Positions 37,177 through 48,889 are shown, counted from the first letter of the stretch. The stretch: DNA of 62,000 nt from Mesostigma viride (GCA_009746045.1 RPFO01000017.1:2855559-2917558); one strand, 5' to 3'. Notes: generated by a model from the letters alone, not told the origin. Translations and numbers: made by a program.

Positions 37177-40100
37177 TTAGAACATAAAGAGTTTTGCCCC
37201 ATCATTGGTCGTCTTGGAGACCTTGTCGAGAAGATGCTTGCGGAACATCTCCCAAAAGTCCACCCTGTAAGAGAGAGAAAGCCATTAGGGGGGGGGGGGG
37301 GATCTAGCAACACATTGTCAGTGTGCACTCCAAATACTTGTTGTAGCTAGCGTAGATAGACAGAGGGCTACCAGGGCCTGGATTTTCCCGATGTCAAGCC
37401 TGCGCTGCTTGTCTCGTCAATATAGATAGAAAAGCATTTCTCCGCCACACTATATAGATAGACATAGCTGCCTTTCTCCATCACACAATGCACACATCTT
37501 GGTGGGCAAAGGGGCATTGGAAACCATCTCATTATGCACTAACAAAAAAACGCAGCCAGATGCATGCCAATGCCACCTGCTTCAAAGCATGTGGTTTCCA
37601 TGATTTCGTTTGAAAGCCCGAGCCTGCTATAGATTGGTAAGGGCTTGACTGCCACTGCTTCTGAGAATGTGCACAAGTAAGGCATCTAAGCATTAACTGA
37701 ATGTAACACACTGCTGTCTGCCATCAAGCGCATAACTACACACACATCCTTGCTAGTATCAATAATTCTGCAAAGATCCTAGCCAGCAACAACAACAACA
37801 AAAACTTGACGTGGTAGAGCCAACCAAACGATGAGCGACACAGTCACATTTAATTAACTTAGTCTCGTGTCCCCGACACAGTCACATACCTGAGGGGTAC
37901 ACTCATGAAATTCTATACCGTGCAATTGTCGTGCAACCGATCCAGAGGGTTTCACCGGCAACAACTTAACATAAAGAACACAAAAACAAATTCAACTCCG
38001 GACCGTTAGCCATCCAAAGCTCTGCAGCACTCCCAAGGCTCCCATGACAAGAGCTGATTGACAAATAGCTGATGATAGAACGAGGTCAAGATAGCCTGTG
38101 CACAGATTCATGCTGCCACTGGACCCCAGAAGTTGCCATGGCAACGAGGAAAAACGTCCCACGCATGTGAGAGTCGTAAGCAAGCTAGTCACATTAATTA
38201 ATCCCATGCAAGAACCACAGAAACGGTGCCACTTGGCATTTACGTCGGCAATGTAGATATGGACGATACGAAGAAGCCACGACATATGTTACAGCACAAA
38301 CGTACATGTCACGTGTGCATGCATAACCTGCGTCTTGCCCAGTAATGCTCATGCCCGTGCGCCAGCAGCCAGCGTCCACCCATGCCCCACCTATGGAGAA
38401 CCTGCCCAGTGGCTGCTTCTGCTGTTAGCCTGGAAGTCCCACAACCGCTCGCATGCCTTTCCTACAGATACCTCCCATCACAAGGCACAGTTGTGGCAAG
38501 CGAGGATGCAACCAAGGTGGCTGAGTGGGTCTAAGGGATGTACGGCTCTCCACGGCTTGTAGACTACGGCTTCGCAATGCACCCCACTGGGGCGCAGAAA
38601 ATACCGGGACTTGGGAGTACAGAAGGGGTTCTGGAGGTAGGGAACAAGGGACTGGGGACGGAGAAGGAGCAGGGCTCACGTAATTCTTGGAGTGCCAAAC
38701 TGTTAAGCATCCATTATGCTCCAAGAGGCTAGAATAGCAAGCGAGGAATCGCCATGTCTCAGGAATGGTTGGATGTTTACGGTTAATAAAAAAGGAAGCA
38801 GGGCTCACCGGATTTCGGGAATGTCGAATTGGCTCCACTGTTTCGGGTTGAGCCACATGTCAAGCCCCACAAAGCGCAGCCGCTCGGTGCTGAGCGCGCC
38901 CACGTCGAGAAGCTTGCCGATGCTGCGGGCGGCAGCATGTGAAAGCGAGGGGAGGGGGAGGGGGAGGGGAGGGGAGGGGGAGGGGAGGGGGAGGGGGAGG
39001 GGGAGGGGGAGGGGAGGGGGAGGGGAGGGGGAGGGGGAGGGGGAGGGGAGGGGAGGGGGAGGGGGAGGGGAGGGAGGGGAGGGGGAGGGGGAGGGGAGGG
39101 GGAGGGGGAGGGGGAGGGGAGGGGGAGGGGGAGGGGGAGGGGGAGGGGGAGGGGGAAGCGGAACATTTTAGGACACAAATTACTATTGCACAATGCCAGT
39201 GTGAATAACGCCAGCAAGCACAGAGAGACAGGTATGAAGCTGCTGTAGGATGCACTACAACTGATGTGGACTACCCGCTAGTATTGCCCAGAGAGATGCC
39301 TGGAACCCTGCACCCAATTAGGTGTGCACATGGCCGCAGAAGCCCGAACACGCATTCATACACAAAACCAATAAAATCTTTAGTGTTCCCATAATATTAT
39401 TGACCACACACACCACTATGTACACACACACAAAAATACTTTACACGCACGCATGTACACACACACTTGCGCGTGCACACATGCACACACACATCTGCCC
39501 CAGCAACTGAGCACCAACAGCAGCAGTTCCAGCCCCTCCTCACTCCTGCTTCCAGGAAGAAAAGTTATCCTAGACCGCGCAAGGGTAGGAGCCCCACCGC
39601 GCCGAACATGTGTCAGAATTGATATGCCTATCTGTCACACAGTTAACTTTGTCGCCGTCTTACATGAGATCACCATAGAGGCTCGGAAAGCTACAACTGG
39701 CTGATGCCTATGGAGAAACAGCCATGTGAACATTATGGACAGCGGCTGGTCTGTATTAACCCACTTCACCTGTTCAGTCCATGCTGCTGTGCAGCAGGCA
39801 GACAGGCAGGCAGCTAGCCACTCAAAGCATGTGTATGAGCCATCAGTGAGCAGCATGCATGCATAAAGAGCCGCATGCACATAAAGCAGCAGGCAGACAG
39901 GCAGGCAGCTAGCCACTCAAAGCATGTGTAAGGGCCATCAGTGAGCAGCATGCATGCATAAAGAGCCGCATGCACATATAGCAGGGATGCATTGCGGGTC
40001 ATGGAGCGTGCACTCACCGGTGAGGGGTACCCACGGCAATGTCGGTTGGCTCCTTGAGCATCTCCACCTGGGGCAACGCGGCAGAATGCAGGGTGCAGGG

Positions 40101-43100
40101 TGCAGGGCGGCAGGGCGGCAGGGCGGCAGGGCGGCAGGGCGGCAGGGCGGCAGGGCGGCAGGGCGGCAGGGCGGCAGGGCGGCAGGGCGGCAGGGCGGCG
40201 GGGCGGAATGGTGCAGGGAGGCAGGGTGTGTTGGCAACCAAACCAAGTGGACGTGAGAAAGATTCCAAGCAGCTCTCCAAGCGCCGCCGGGGGCATCAGA
40301 CCGTTAGCATCGCATTCGCACGACGTGAGCCTTAGCCCCCTCTACCGGCAAAGCAACAAAGAGGGCGGATTTTGACTTACAGGAGGAATCCGGTTGGCAA
40401 GCGTGCACTAGGCCCCGTAATGGAACCAGGCCGCATAAAGTTGACAGGTGGCCCTCATGGATAGGATGCATGTATTCCCTAGACAGCACACGCAGCCTAG
40501 AGCCTTGACTACGTTGATTCTGTTGGAAGGGTGTGACTAGGGTTTTGAACGCAGGACCGCTGGCGGAATACCACGGCAGTAGGGGTATCGTTGTCCAGTG
40601 GGCTCCCCCTTTATGTCGGAAGGCTGCAGCTTCCAACCCGTAGGGTATGTCTATTATTATATCCTTCCTGAAATGTACCATAACACCCCATAAACGCTCT
40701 GCTCCATGCCTTCCTTCCTGAAATGCAGGTAGTGTCCTTGGACCCTGGGCGGGCAGAGCGCACAAGGGGCCGCACGTGATGGGTCCCGCAGCAAGCGAGC
40801 AGTGGTGCTAAAAAAAAAAAAAAGACATGTCCCTGGCAAGTTTCGAGAGAAGTTACACTACTCTCGAGGGGGGGAATGAAGATAGGGGGCCAGGCCGGGC
40901 AGCTGCGTGATTACTGCAGCGCCAGGGAATGGCGAACAATAACAGTTGTGCCTGGCTGCCACGTAGAAAAAATAACAATTCATTAAAGAACAATTCATTA
41001 AAGAAAAAAAAAAAGGGCGATGCGAGACCCACACACACACAATGGGGTGGATGCCCTGTTCCGACATCCAAGGCACCAGGCTCGGCAATAAGGTGTGCTG
41101 GCTTGCTACCGTCTCCCGCCACAGGAATGGTGGCTTGCTACCGTTATCCGCCACCGGGATGCTGCCTTGCTACCGTCACCCGCCACGGGGATGCCCAGTA
41201 TCCAAAACACCCTTCTACATCGTCTACATGAGTTGTTCTGAACAACCGACCGACTGGACTCTTGTCCTTGCGTAACGAAGCCTTGCTGGACTCTTGTCCT
41301 GCATTGTCTCACATGACATTGGTCGTTCGCCTGTATTTGTACACCCACCTGCGGTTGCCCACCCACCTGGTCTGTGCAGGTGCACCTGTACGAGAGTGCC
41401 TGCTCACCTGCTCCTCCAGCTTGAAGTGCTTGGCGAAACACTTGGAGACGCTGCATCCCTGGGAGGCGGCACGTATGTCCCTGCCAGGGTGGGGCGAGCC
41501 AGGTCCGCGGATCAAACAGCACGGGAAGCGGATGAGCCGGCCAGGTGACAAAATTCTTTCATCCATGACTCCTCGCCGTGATCAATCTTGCCGTTAACGC
41601 GTTGAAGAGCTTGTGGTCCCCAACTCGCTGCCTGCGCTAGTTGACAAGGGATGTCCCTGAGTTTAGCCCTCCTCAGGATCCCCTTCAGAACACTTGTAGA
41701 GGACAACTAACCTAAAGTATACCAACCATTCTGACATGTTCATGAAGGTGGTAACACAACAAATGCAACATCACTCTGCTCTCAAAGAATTCACTACGAC
41801 AGGGGCCGTCCAGGGTCCCAGTACCTCGATCAGCAGGAAACAGTGGATCACTGTATTGCCCACCGATCCCAGTGAGAGCTGTGGTACCATCCTGGACTCG
41901 AACACCGGACCTCTAGCACGATGTCGCAGTGATCATTACGCTGGGACAAATCACAGCATGCCATGTGCCTGTGGCATGCACCCAATGAGATGTAACGATG
42001 ATCACAAGAGCAACGCCCGCTGCATGCACGCAACGATGATCACAAGAGCAACGCCCGCTGCATGCACCCAATGAGATGTAACGATGACAGCAAGCATGGC
42101 ATCATGCTCCCAGGCGTCTCATCAGTAGCCGCATGCCCCGCCTATCATTCCTCTTGGTCAGAAGGTCATGGCTACGGCTTCCCAACGCAGCCCCTTTGGG
42201 GGTTGGATTAGGAAGATCTTGCCCCATCCTGACCTAGTGCCACTGGCATATCAGCAACAAGCCCGCCTACGTCATAATCCTCGCATTCGTAGCACCAGGT
42301 CTCCATCCCCAGCTTCAAGGCTCCCAAAACGCACCCCTTGTCGGCTGTCCGAGCACCCATACACAAGGCTTGCACAATACTGGGTTGAGTATTTTGTCCT
42401 AAAGGAATGATAGCGAATGGTGGGAGAGAGAGGCGGTTGCATAGAAGAACTAGACAGTGACGGGTCTACAGCACAAGCAGCCATGGCTGAAGGGAAAACA
42501 GACATAAAAACAATCACGCTGGCTGATCCCCATCCAACATGGGCCCCTGACCACTTGCGCCACTTACGACACACATCGCAGGCTTATGGGTATGCTTAAC
42601 CCATCACACCAACGCCAAAAGAGCCTGCCCTAAACCAATTAATTCCTGCCATAAGGCAGACTTTACCCCGACCGTCTGTCCCTTGTCCATCTTCCCCTTG
42701 CTAGTTGTCATGCAGGCTCTCGGCCTTCCACATCCGACCCAACCCTCACTGGCTTGTCCGCCCTGCCCCCCGGCGTGCATAATGACCCCAGGCGTGACAC
42801 TCGATCGAGTCAGCGCAACGCCCATGTGTGGCAGCATCAGGGGCGGGCAGCACACATCAGGAACATGTTCACTATCCACCCCCCCTTGCGGGGGTTGCCT
42901 GGCGAAGCCGAGGAGGGGCCAGCACGTGCTGACCATCTCTCAGATGCTGACCATCTGAGCAAGGGTTCCAGGCTATGGCTCTCCACCAAGGCTCACCGGA
43001 TGACGTCGGTGCACCGCACAGCGGAGCTGCAGAGGATGATCAGGAAGGGGGCGCCCCCTGGCAGGGGCGGACCCTTGCCCTTGCCCTTGGCCGCACCGGA

Positions 43101-44572
43101 CTTGGCAGCGGCCTTGCGCGTGAGCTGCGCGACCTGTTGGCAGCGCTGGTTCGCAGGGGCTCCGGTGAGGGGCAGCATGCAGCTCTCTGCACGTGGTGTG
43201 TAGAGGGCCACATTGCATCATGTCATGTCGGGGTGGGCACGCATCATGTCATGAAGGGGTGGGCACGCATCATGTCATGAAGGGGTGGGCACGCATCATG
43301 TCATGAAGGGGTGGGCACGCATCATGTCATGAAGGGGTGGGCACGCATCATGTCATGAAGGGGTGGGCACGCATCATGTCATGAAGGGGTGGGCATGCTT
43401 CAAATCAAGTTGCGGGTGGGCACGCATCATGTCATGTCATGTTGTGGGTGGGCAACACATCACGTCATGTCGGGGTGGGCACGCATGCGGTCATGTCGGG
43501 GTGGGTGGGTGTCAAGTTACCTGCGGAAGGGAGGGTGGTCAGCCATTGGGTAGACAACGACTAACCAAAGGATAAATGGCATTTAGACGAAATGATGGTA
43601 GTGCTCTTACAGTGGCTGTTCATATGCAATGCCTGGACATAGAGGTAATTCCTTGGGCATCAAATTGGAACTGGAAAGTTGAGATGCTGACCAAGTATCT
43701 CGTTTACCCTCACATGCATGCACGGTTTCCATATACTGTGATTCTAAACAGGTGCTTCCTTGGACTCATGTGCGGAGTCTTTGTTCATGTTGTGGGACTA
43801 TCATGTGTCATGCGCCACATGCGGTCAAATGAGGTTGCCAACCATGCATGATAGTATGAACACATGATTGGAAGGCACGCTAGTGGACAAGTAGAAGTTA
43901 CTAATAGGGAGAACAGCACTAGCGTGGACATTATGTGAGATTGCGGTAGTAGTAGCAGCCATGCAAACCATGGGTCTATCACGTTCAAAACACACACACG
44001 CACACACACACACACACACACGTACACACACACACACACAGTAAGGCAGCAGGCCAGCACGTACCGGTTAGAACAAAGCTCTCAAGCTCAAGTGACGACA
44101 TGGTTTTGGAGAAATGCTTTATGTATCGCTCACGCAACCAGTCAGCCTGCGCCGCCATCGTCTCCGTAACAATTGCGCTGAAGCTGGGTTGCTGGTTATT
44201 TCCTCCCGGCTTAGAAGGCGACGTCGACACGTCCGCCTCCTTTTGCTTTAACTTCTTTGCGGCCAGCTTCCCTTTCTTGTCATGCTTCGCCTTGGCTTTG
44301 TCCTCATCAATGTCCTCATCTTTCCAGACGGCGGTGCCGACCAAATTCTCTGCCGCTTCTTTATCGACATCGCCGATTTTCTGTCGTTTAGAAAAATCCG
44401 ACGTTTCATCCAATACCTCCTCTCCCAGGTCGTCCCCAGAGATATGTCGTGGTGGAGCCTTCTCGTCAGCCTTTCGCTCAGCGACGGTCTTCCCGAGTTT
44501 TCTCTTCCCAGCTGCCCCCCCGCTATGCGGCTTCTTAGGCCTATCTGCTTGCCTAGACCTATCTCCTTTCAT
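37177..44572 (-). CDS. CMSS1/Cms1 homologue (small-subunit processome-associated), six exons
   Basis: Cms1-family proteins act in 90S pre-ribosome assembly and carry a helicase-like fold. Proposed exons: 44065-44572 (ATG at 44572, upstream in-frame stop), 42997-43186, 41408-41480, 40018-40067, 38809-38922, 37177-37264. All introns are GT-AG with agreeing phases, giving 340 residues (human 279). Exon 1 is a charged Lys-rich N-terminus with DDLGEE, ending at LRERYIKHFSKTMSSLELES. Exon 2 has SCMLP and APFLIILCSSAVRCTDVIR. Exon 3 has VSKCFAKHFKLEEQ. Exon 4 has VEMLKEPTDIAVGTPHR. Exon 5 has LLDVGALSTERLRFVGLDMW and DIPEI. Exon 6 has VDFWEMFRKHLLDKVSK and ends AKLFMF. Motif order and spacing match the family end to end. 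Introns carry minisatellites and a tRNA-like segment. An alternative last exon at 38425-38461 is phase-compatible but fits the family less well. Confidence 0.85.
37372..37420 (-). mobile_element. LINE 5'-head fragment in CMSS1 intron 5
   Basis: Minus strand ATTGACGAGACAAGCAGCGC then AGGCTTGACATCGGGAAAATCC, a diverged copy of the head. A tandem ATATAGATAGA duplication adjoins it. Confidence 0.5.
38945..39156 (+). repeat. GGGGA/GGGGGA purine minisatellite in CMSS1 intron 4
   Basis: Over 200 bp of GGGGA and GGGGGA units on the plus strand, starting about 25 bp upstream (gene sense) of exon 5, so the intron presents a long pyrimidine tract before its acceptor. Confidence 0.9.
39788..39981 (+). 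repeat. About 96-bp tandem duplication in CMSS1 intron 4
   Basis: Two copies of GCAGGCAGACAGGCAGGCAG through AGAGCCGCATGCACATA, differing at a few positions (TATGAG/TAAGGG). Confidence 0.8.
40098..40206 (+). repeat. 8-bp GGCAGGGC minisatellite in CMSS1 intron 3
   Basis: About thirteen copies of GGCAGGGC, ending roughly 30 bp upstream (gene sense) of exon 4. In gene sense the intron reads as a CCGCCCTG pyrimidine-rich tract before the acceptor. Confidence 0.9.
41095..41190 (+). repeat. About 31-bp tandem repeat in CMSS1 intron 3
   Basis: Three copies of GCTTGCTACCGT followed by CCGCCACGGG-type sequence. Confidence 0.7.
41870..41965 (-). mobile_element. Possible tRNA-derived SINE head in CMSS1 intron 2
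   Basis: Minus strand: CCCAGCGTAATGATCA (A-box/D-arm-like), then CTGCGACATCGTGC, then GAGGTCCGGTGTTCGAGTCC, where GTTCGAGTCC is a good B box. The tRNA fold is degraded and no tail or duplication is evident. Confidence 0.4.
41975..42085 (+). repeat. Short tandem repeat, CMSS1 intron 2
   Basis: Direct repeats of ATGATCACAAGAGCAACGCC and CATGCACCCAATGAGATGTA. Confidence 0.75.
43214..43400 (+). repeat. 26-bp minisatellite in CMSS1 intron 1
   Basis: About seven copies of GGGGTGGGCACGCATCATGT plus CATGAA, followed by diverged copies to about 43510. Confidence 0.9.
43989..44041 (+). repeat. CA microsatellite in CMSS1 intron 1
   Basis: CACACACAC run with CGCAC and CGTAC interruptions, 24 bp from the exon 1 donor. 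Confidence 0.85.
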
Positions 44573-45540
44573 CCTACCGTCCCTGATTAATTATGCTGCG
44601 ACACACCGCTCAATGTAGGTACCGTATTGTTACTTATAACAGTTGCAGAAAAGACCTTGGATCAACTACCGAAAAATGGTGGTGCGCTTCCAGACGTGCA
44701 TAAGTAATAACGGTATATAACAGTCTCCCCAACCTCCACAAGGAGCTGGCCGTCAGCTTCCTTTTTGCCCACCCAGCTTATACATCGAGTATTGCAGGCC
44801 CCGGTGCCCCAGGGCTTTACGAGTAACGACAAGGACAGGTCGGCAGCACTAGTAAATGTTTACCTAAGAACAGCAATGGAATCGTAAGCCATCTCCGTTG
44901 CTGGCCTCTGTTTTTGTAGCCGTGAAATGCTAGAAACGGCCGAGCATGCACGTGACAACCCGCCAGCTATGTAAGCTAAGCTACCTAAGTACCTACGCTA
45001 AGCGCGATTCTCCCCGTCGATCCATACGAACTGAAGAAAAATGCTGCCGTTCGCTTGTCACGACTCGCGAGTTCACTCCGTACTGGAAGTACAGTCATTC
45101 ACGGCTTAAGTTGGGTTCGAGGTTTTCGAGGGGTCAACCCACTTAACGCGTGAACCCAACTTAACGGCGTGAATGGCCGGAAACAACTGTTGCTGGACGC
45201 ATGGCGATCCAACGTCATCATGGTGGTGCAGGTGTACCTTGTGCACCCAGAGTAGGTAGCAGCTTACATTCCCCCACCTACACATTGTAGCCAACTGAAG
45301 AATGTATAAAAAACCATCTCAGTCAGGGCGGATATGTGTTACATTTACTCCGGCCCACGGAGACGGATATGCTGGTTGTCCGCTCCGTGATATGAAATGA
45401 AGTGACTAGACCGAACTATGCCTGGACTCAGTCGTCAGATAACTGAAAAAGCAACAAACGCGATAGGGCTAGCGGCCCAAATCTGAGATTCCGCGGAACA
45501 CGGAAAGTTTAAGAAAGCCCAGCTCGAAGCTACCAGCACT
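44573..45540. other. Spacer upstream of CMSS1
   Basis: No exon recognised. Contains an inverted repeat at 45095-45165 (GGCTTAAGTTGGGTTC against GAACCCAACTTAA) that could form a hairpin. The CMSS1 promoter presumably lies just right of 44572. Confidence 0.5.
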
Positions 45541-45599
45541 AGGAATGATCGAACATATGACCTTTCGCCGCCACCCCGGCCCGCTCTACCGCCAGGACC

Positions 45600-46516
45600 C
45601 CAACTGAAGGTCTGAGTTGGCCGCCCGGCACCGCCTCAAGCGTAACCGGGACCCGCTGCTCAAAGCGGTGCTCACGGCCGCCCTTGTGGAGGCCTACGCA
45701 CATGCTTGGGACGCAGAGGCGGCCCAATGCATCGCAGATGCCAAGGCCTGCCAAGCTCGCAACCAGGGCAAGGACATGATCATGTGGTACCACCTCGACT
45801 GGCTCGGCGGGCGGCCGGCGGAAGCACACCCCGGTGGAGCACACGGGGGACGGCACGGCGCCGGTCAGCCTTGACCGCTGATTGGCCCACAATGTTTCCT
45901 TGACAGGTGGGGCTCGCGCCCCTCCCCCGCCGCTTCACCCCGAAACGGCCGCCCGTCTCGGTACGTGTTGCCGGATCGACCGGACCCCCCCGGCCGCCTG
46001 TGGCCGGACCCCCTCCTCGGCCGCGGACTACTAAGTCCCCGCCTTCATTGCAGGAGGGCTGCCTTAATTGCCACCAACGGCGTCGTCCACCCCTTCACTT
46101 TTAAGGAATTGGACGGCGCCCTTGCTCGCATGCGGTACGACGCGGCGGTCGGTGCCGACCACCTTTCGGCTGAGCTGCTGAAGACCCCTGCCCTGGCGGT
46201 GAGGGAGGCTTCTGCTGGCGTTCTGCAGCCGTGTCCTGCTCTCTGATGAGTCTCCGCCTGCTGAGTGGCAGACGGCCATCCGCGTCATGCTGTACAAGAA
46301 GGGCTCTGCAGCTGACCCCGGTAACTATTGGGGTGTCTGCCTCCAGAGCGTCGCGTTGAAGGTCTTCATGCGCATGATGCTGCACAGGCTCCGCGCAGCG
46401 CTGGACCCACACCTCGAACAAGAAGAGGTGGAAGACGATTGTCCAAGCTCATACGCCAGCCCCTGTGGGCAAGCCCCCGCGCCCCCCCAAAGAGGAAGGG
46501 GCGCTTTGCTGAGTAG
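45600..46516 (+). pseudogene. LINE ORF2 with reverse-transcriptase motifs, internally deleted
   Basis: 45617-45874 encodes the linker upstream of RT (AARHRLKRNRDPLLKAVL). 46081-46160 encodes FTFKELDGALARMR then GADHLSAELLK; 46236-46417 encodes PAEWQTAIRVMLYKKGSAAD, PGNYWGVCLQSVALKVFMRM and LRAALDPHL, the classical N-terminal LINE RT blocks. Several frameshifts separate them. At about 46418 the RT stops and joins directly to the ORF2 terminus (NKKRWKTIVQAHTPAPVGKP, then KRKGRFAE) through GAACAAGAAG, so the catalytic YxDD region and everything after it is deleted. Confidence 0.8.
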
Positions 46517-46680
46517 AATAGTTAGGGTTTTCTAGATTAGATTAGCTTCTTAGAGTTATCTATTAGTTCGGTTTCGCGGGCCGCGGCTTTGCCCACCTCC
46601 ATCCATCCCGCAAGGGAATGTGTGCTGCATGATCTCCCAACGGAGTCATGTTATAATTTAATTTAATATTAATTTTTTAA
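46517..46680 (+). mobile_element. LINE 3' UTR, copy 1
   Basis: Begins TAGAATAGTTAGGGTTTTCT, passes TTTCGCGGGCCGCGG and CCTCCATCCATCC, and ends with the hairpin at 46628-46650 and an AATTTAATTTAA tail. Shared with 47889-48060 and 48326-48490. Confidence 0.8.
46628..46650 (+). other. LINE 3'-terminal stem-loop
   Basis: CATGA-T-CTCC-CAAC-GGAG-TCATG followed by an AT-rich tail. Confidence 0.75.
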
Positions 46681-46805
46681 TAGTCCTGACCTTTGACATG
46701 ATTTCGCGGCTGTGTGAGTCTCCTGATCCGAAGGCATCTCACTTAAGGTTTCGAAATAGCCCAACTGCGAAGAACCTCTTTAACGGAGAGGCGGGGTGCC
46801 AATAT

Positions 46806-47095
46806 CAAGGAGACAACCAGCGCAGGCCAGAAATCAGGAGAATCCGGACCATGGTACTAGCTCGAGCTTGCCATTATCTTGTCCGCGTGTTCGAGTCGTT
46901 CAGGATGATGAATATGAATGGTGATGGAAATGTGTAGCCTTGTGCATTGAAATTATGGCTGGCTTACGTGTAGAGCTGGACTAGATGACCTAGTAGACGG
47001 TGGGGCCGGAAACAGCTTGCTTGATTGAGGGCGTGTACGTGTTTCGAGCCACTGGCCGGGCCGTACGTGTCTAGGGGTAAGCACCATTGTTGCGA
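46806..47095 (+). mobile_element. LINE 5'-head copy
   Basis: Starts TATCAAGGAGACAACCAGCG, continues AGAAATCAGGAGAATCCGGA and GTGTTCGAGTCGTTCAGGAT, and matches 34733-34980 and 60193-60440. The GTGTTCGAGTC resembles a Pol III B box. Confidence 0.7.
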
Positions 47096-47119
47096 TCGCC
47101 AATATGTTCGATATCAATT

Positions 47120-47425
47120 GCTGAATCTATATATAGAGGATGATCAAATTACTGCTGGGCGGGGAGCATGCTCCCTGACACCGCCGACGATGTGAACATC
47201 CGCATCGGCCTGGCCTGGGCTAGGCATCGGTCGCTCAAAACCTTCTGGCACTCGAATTAAGGACCTGGGCGAGCACCGCAAGCGCATGCTCCTCAAGGTC
47301 CTGGTCCTTGAACGGTGCTCACCTATGGCGCGCCGAGGCATGGATGCTCACGGACACGCTGGCCACACGGCTGAACGGCACGGTAACCAGGATGCTCCGC
47401 CAGATCCTGAATGAACGTACGTAGG
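47120..47425 (+). pseudogene. LINE ORF2 fragment downstream of RT
   Basis: Encodes DVNIRIGLAWARHRSLKTFW and, after two frameshifts, AWMLTDTLATRLNGTVTRML then RQILNE. These are the region after the polymerase palm in LINE ORF2 proteins ('RIG.A...F..L', 'W.LT..L..RL.G...RML'). Confidence 0.75.
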
Positions 47426-47539
47426 GTTTTCCACACATATGTAGGTCTTTACTAGCTGTACATAGAATCTTTGCATGTACCAGGGTATGCCTCACATTTT
47501 GGACGAAATTAGACAGCTCGTAGGATAGCATTCGTAGGA

Positions 47540-48060
47540 TATCTTGCTCGCACCAGTCAGGTAGACACCGACCTCGATCGGTCTGCAGCCGGCCCCCAGT
47601 GGCTTGGCCAGCCGGAGGTGCATATCATGACCTGGCCTGGCCCCAAGGACATTCCTAAAAGGGAAGGTAAACAAGTCATGACCTACCCAAAGCAGTTGTT
47701 GGCTGACCTAGTGGTCCCAGCCCCGTTTGAACTGACATCGCATTCACTCGATCCCTCTCTCTTGCTTGGTTGGACTGCTATGCAGAACAAGTCGAAGAGG
47801 TACGTGGAAGACGATTGTCCAAGCTCACACGCCAGCCCCTGTGGGCAAACCCCCCCCCCCCAAGAGGAAGGGGCGCTTTGCTGAGTAGAATAGTTAGGGT
47901 TTTCCTAGATTAGATTAGCTTAGAGTTAGATTAGTTTGGTTTCGCGGCTTAATTTGCCCCCCCTCCATCCATGATCCATCCAGCATGCAAGGGAATATGT
48001 GCTATACATGATGATCTCCCAACGGAGTCATGTGTTATAATTTAATTTAATTCAATTTAA
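47540..48060 (+). pseudogene. LINE ORF2 C-terminus and 3' UTR, copy 2
   Basis: Frame from about 47560 encodes VHIMTWPGPKDIPKREGKQV then MTYPKQLLADLVVPAPF. The terminus (KKRW.TIVQAHTPAPVG, stop near 47888) is shifted by an inserted base. The 3' UTR follows, with hairpin (48007-48032, with an extra ATG) and AATTTAATTT tail. Confidence 0.75.
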
Positions 48061-48089
48061 TGACTCTTTCATTATTGATTTAATGACTT

Positions 48090-48490
48090 TTAACATTCCT
48101 AAAAGGGAAGTTAAACATGTCATGACCTACCCAAAGCAGTACGTTGTTGGCTGACCTAGCTAGTGGTCCCAGCCCCGTTTGAACATCGCATTCACTCCCT
48201 CTCTCTTGCTTGGACTGCTATGCAGAACAAGAAGAGGTACGTGGAAGACGATTGTTCAAGCTCACACGCCAGCCCCTGTGGGCAACCCCCCCCCCCCCAA
48301 GAGGAAGGGGCGCTTTGCTGAGTAGAATAGTTAGGGTTTTCCTAGATTAGATTAGCTTAGTAGAGTTAGATTAGTTTGGTTTCGCGGCTTAATTTGCCCC
48401 CCCTCCATCCATCCAGCATGCAAGGGAATATGTGCTACATGATCTCCCAACGGAGTCATGTTATAATTTAATTTATTTCAATTTAATGAC
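48090..48490 (+). pseudogene. LINE ORF2 C-terminus and 3' UTR, copy 3 (5' truncated)
   Basis: Restarts at CATTCCTAAAAGGGAAG inside the ORF2 C-terminal segment, repeats copy 2 with small indels, stops near 48325 and ends with the hairpin at 48438-48460. Its proximity and order suggest either a tandem duplication or an insertion into the tail of copy 2. Confidence 0.7.
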
Positions 48491-48533
48491 TCACCAGTAG
48501 ACCTATGTGCGCAGGAGGGAGATGTAAAGGAGA

Positions 48534-48875
48534 CAACCACTGAGCGCAGGCTGACGAGCCACGAGCCACGAGGTATAGCCATGGCTGACGGCGGAGCTCA
48601 TAACTTCCACGTTTGAGCACCGACTTTAGCCGTGAATATCACAATCGACGCGTCTTTCTACGACGCACATGCTGATATAATTTTCCGAAGCTATTACGCA
48701 ATATACGATGAGCAAACGCCTCTCGACGCAACGCAGCCTGGCGGCTGCGCTCAGCAATGAAAATACGTCTGCAGCCCCGGCTGCAGCTTCGCCAACCGGC
48801 CCAGAAGGCAGCGCCGCCACTAGCCAGGCTCTAGTGGGGTGGTTTTACCGGATTAGGATACATTTTTTTGTCTAG
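48534..48875 (+). mobile_element. LINE 5' UTR and ORF1 N-terminus, truncated
   Basis: Short head (AAAGGAGACAACCACTGAGC), a 5' UTR sharing ATGGCTGACGGCG with 60570, then an ATG at 48708 encoding MSKRLSTQRSLAAALSNEN and an Ala/Ser/Pro-rich stretch. At 48837 the reading frame runs into 29 bp that are the inverted start of the ORF1 at 58396. Confidence 0.55.
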
Positions 48876-48889
48876 GATACATTTGATGC

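Noticed and set aside
38425-38461. Terminal exon of CMSS1 (…RKGMRAVVGLPG)
   Set aside because: Phase-compatible, but 37177-37264 also fits in phase and matches the family C-terminus much better (VDFWEMFRKHLL … AKLFMF).
47790-48240. Splice acceptor (TGCTATGCAG) before the KKRW segments, implying a host last exon
   Set aside because: The upstream frame encodes the expected LINE ORF2 C-terminal region, so AMQNKKRW is continuous ORF2 coding sequence repeated with the LINE 3' end.
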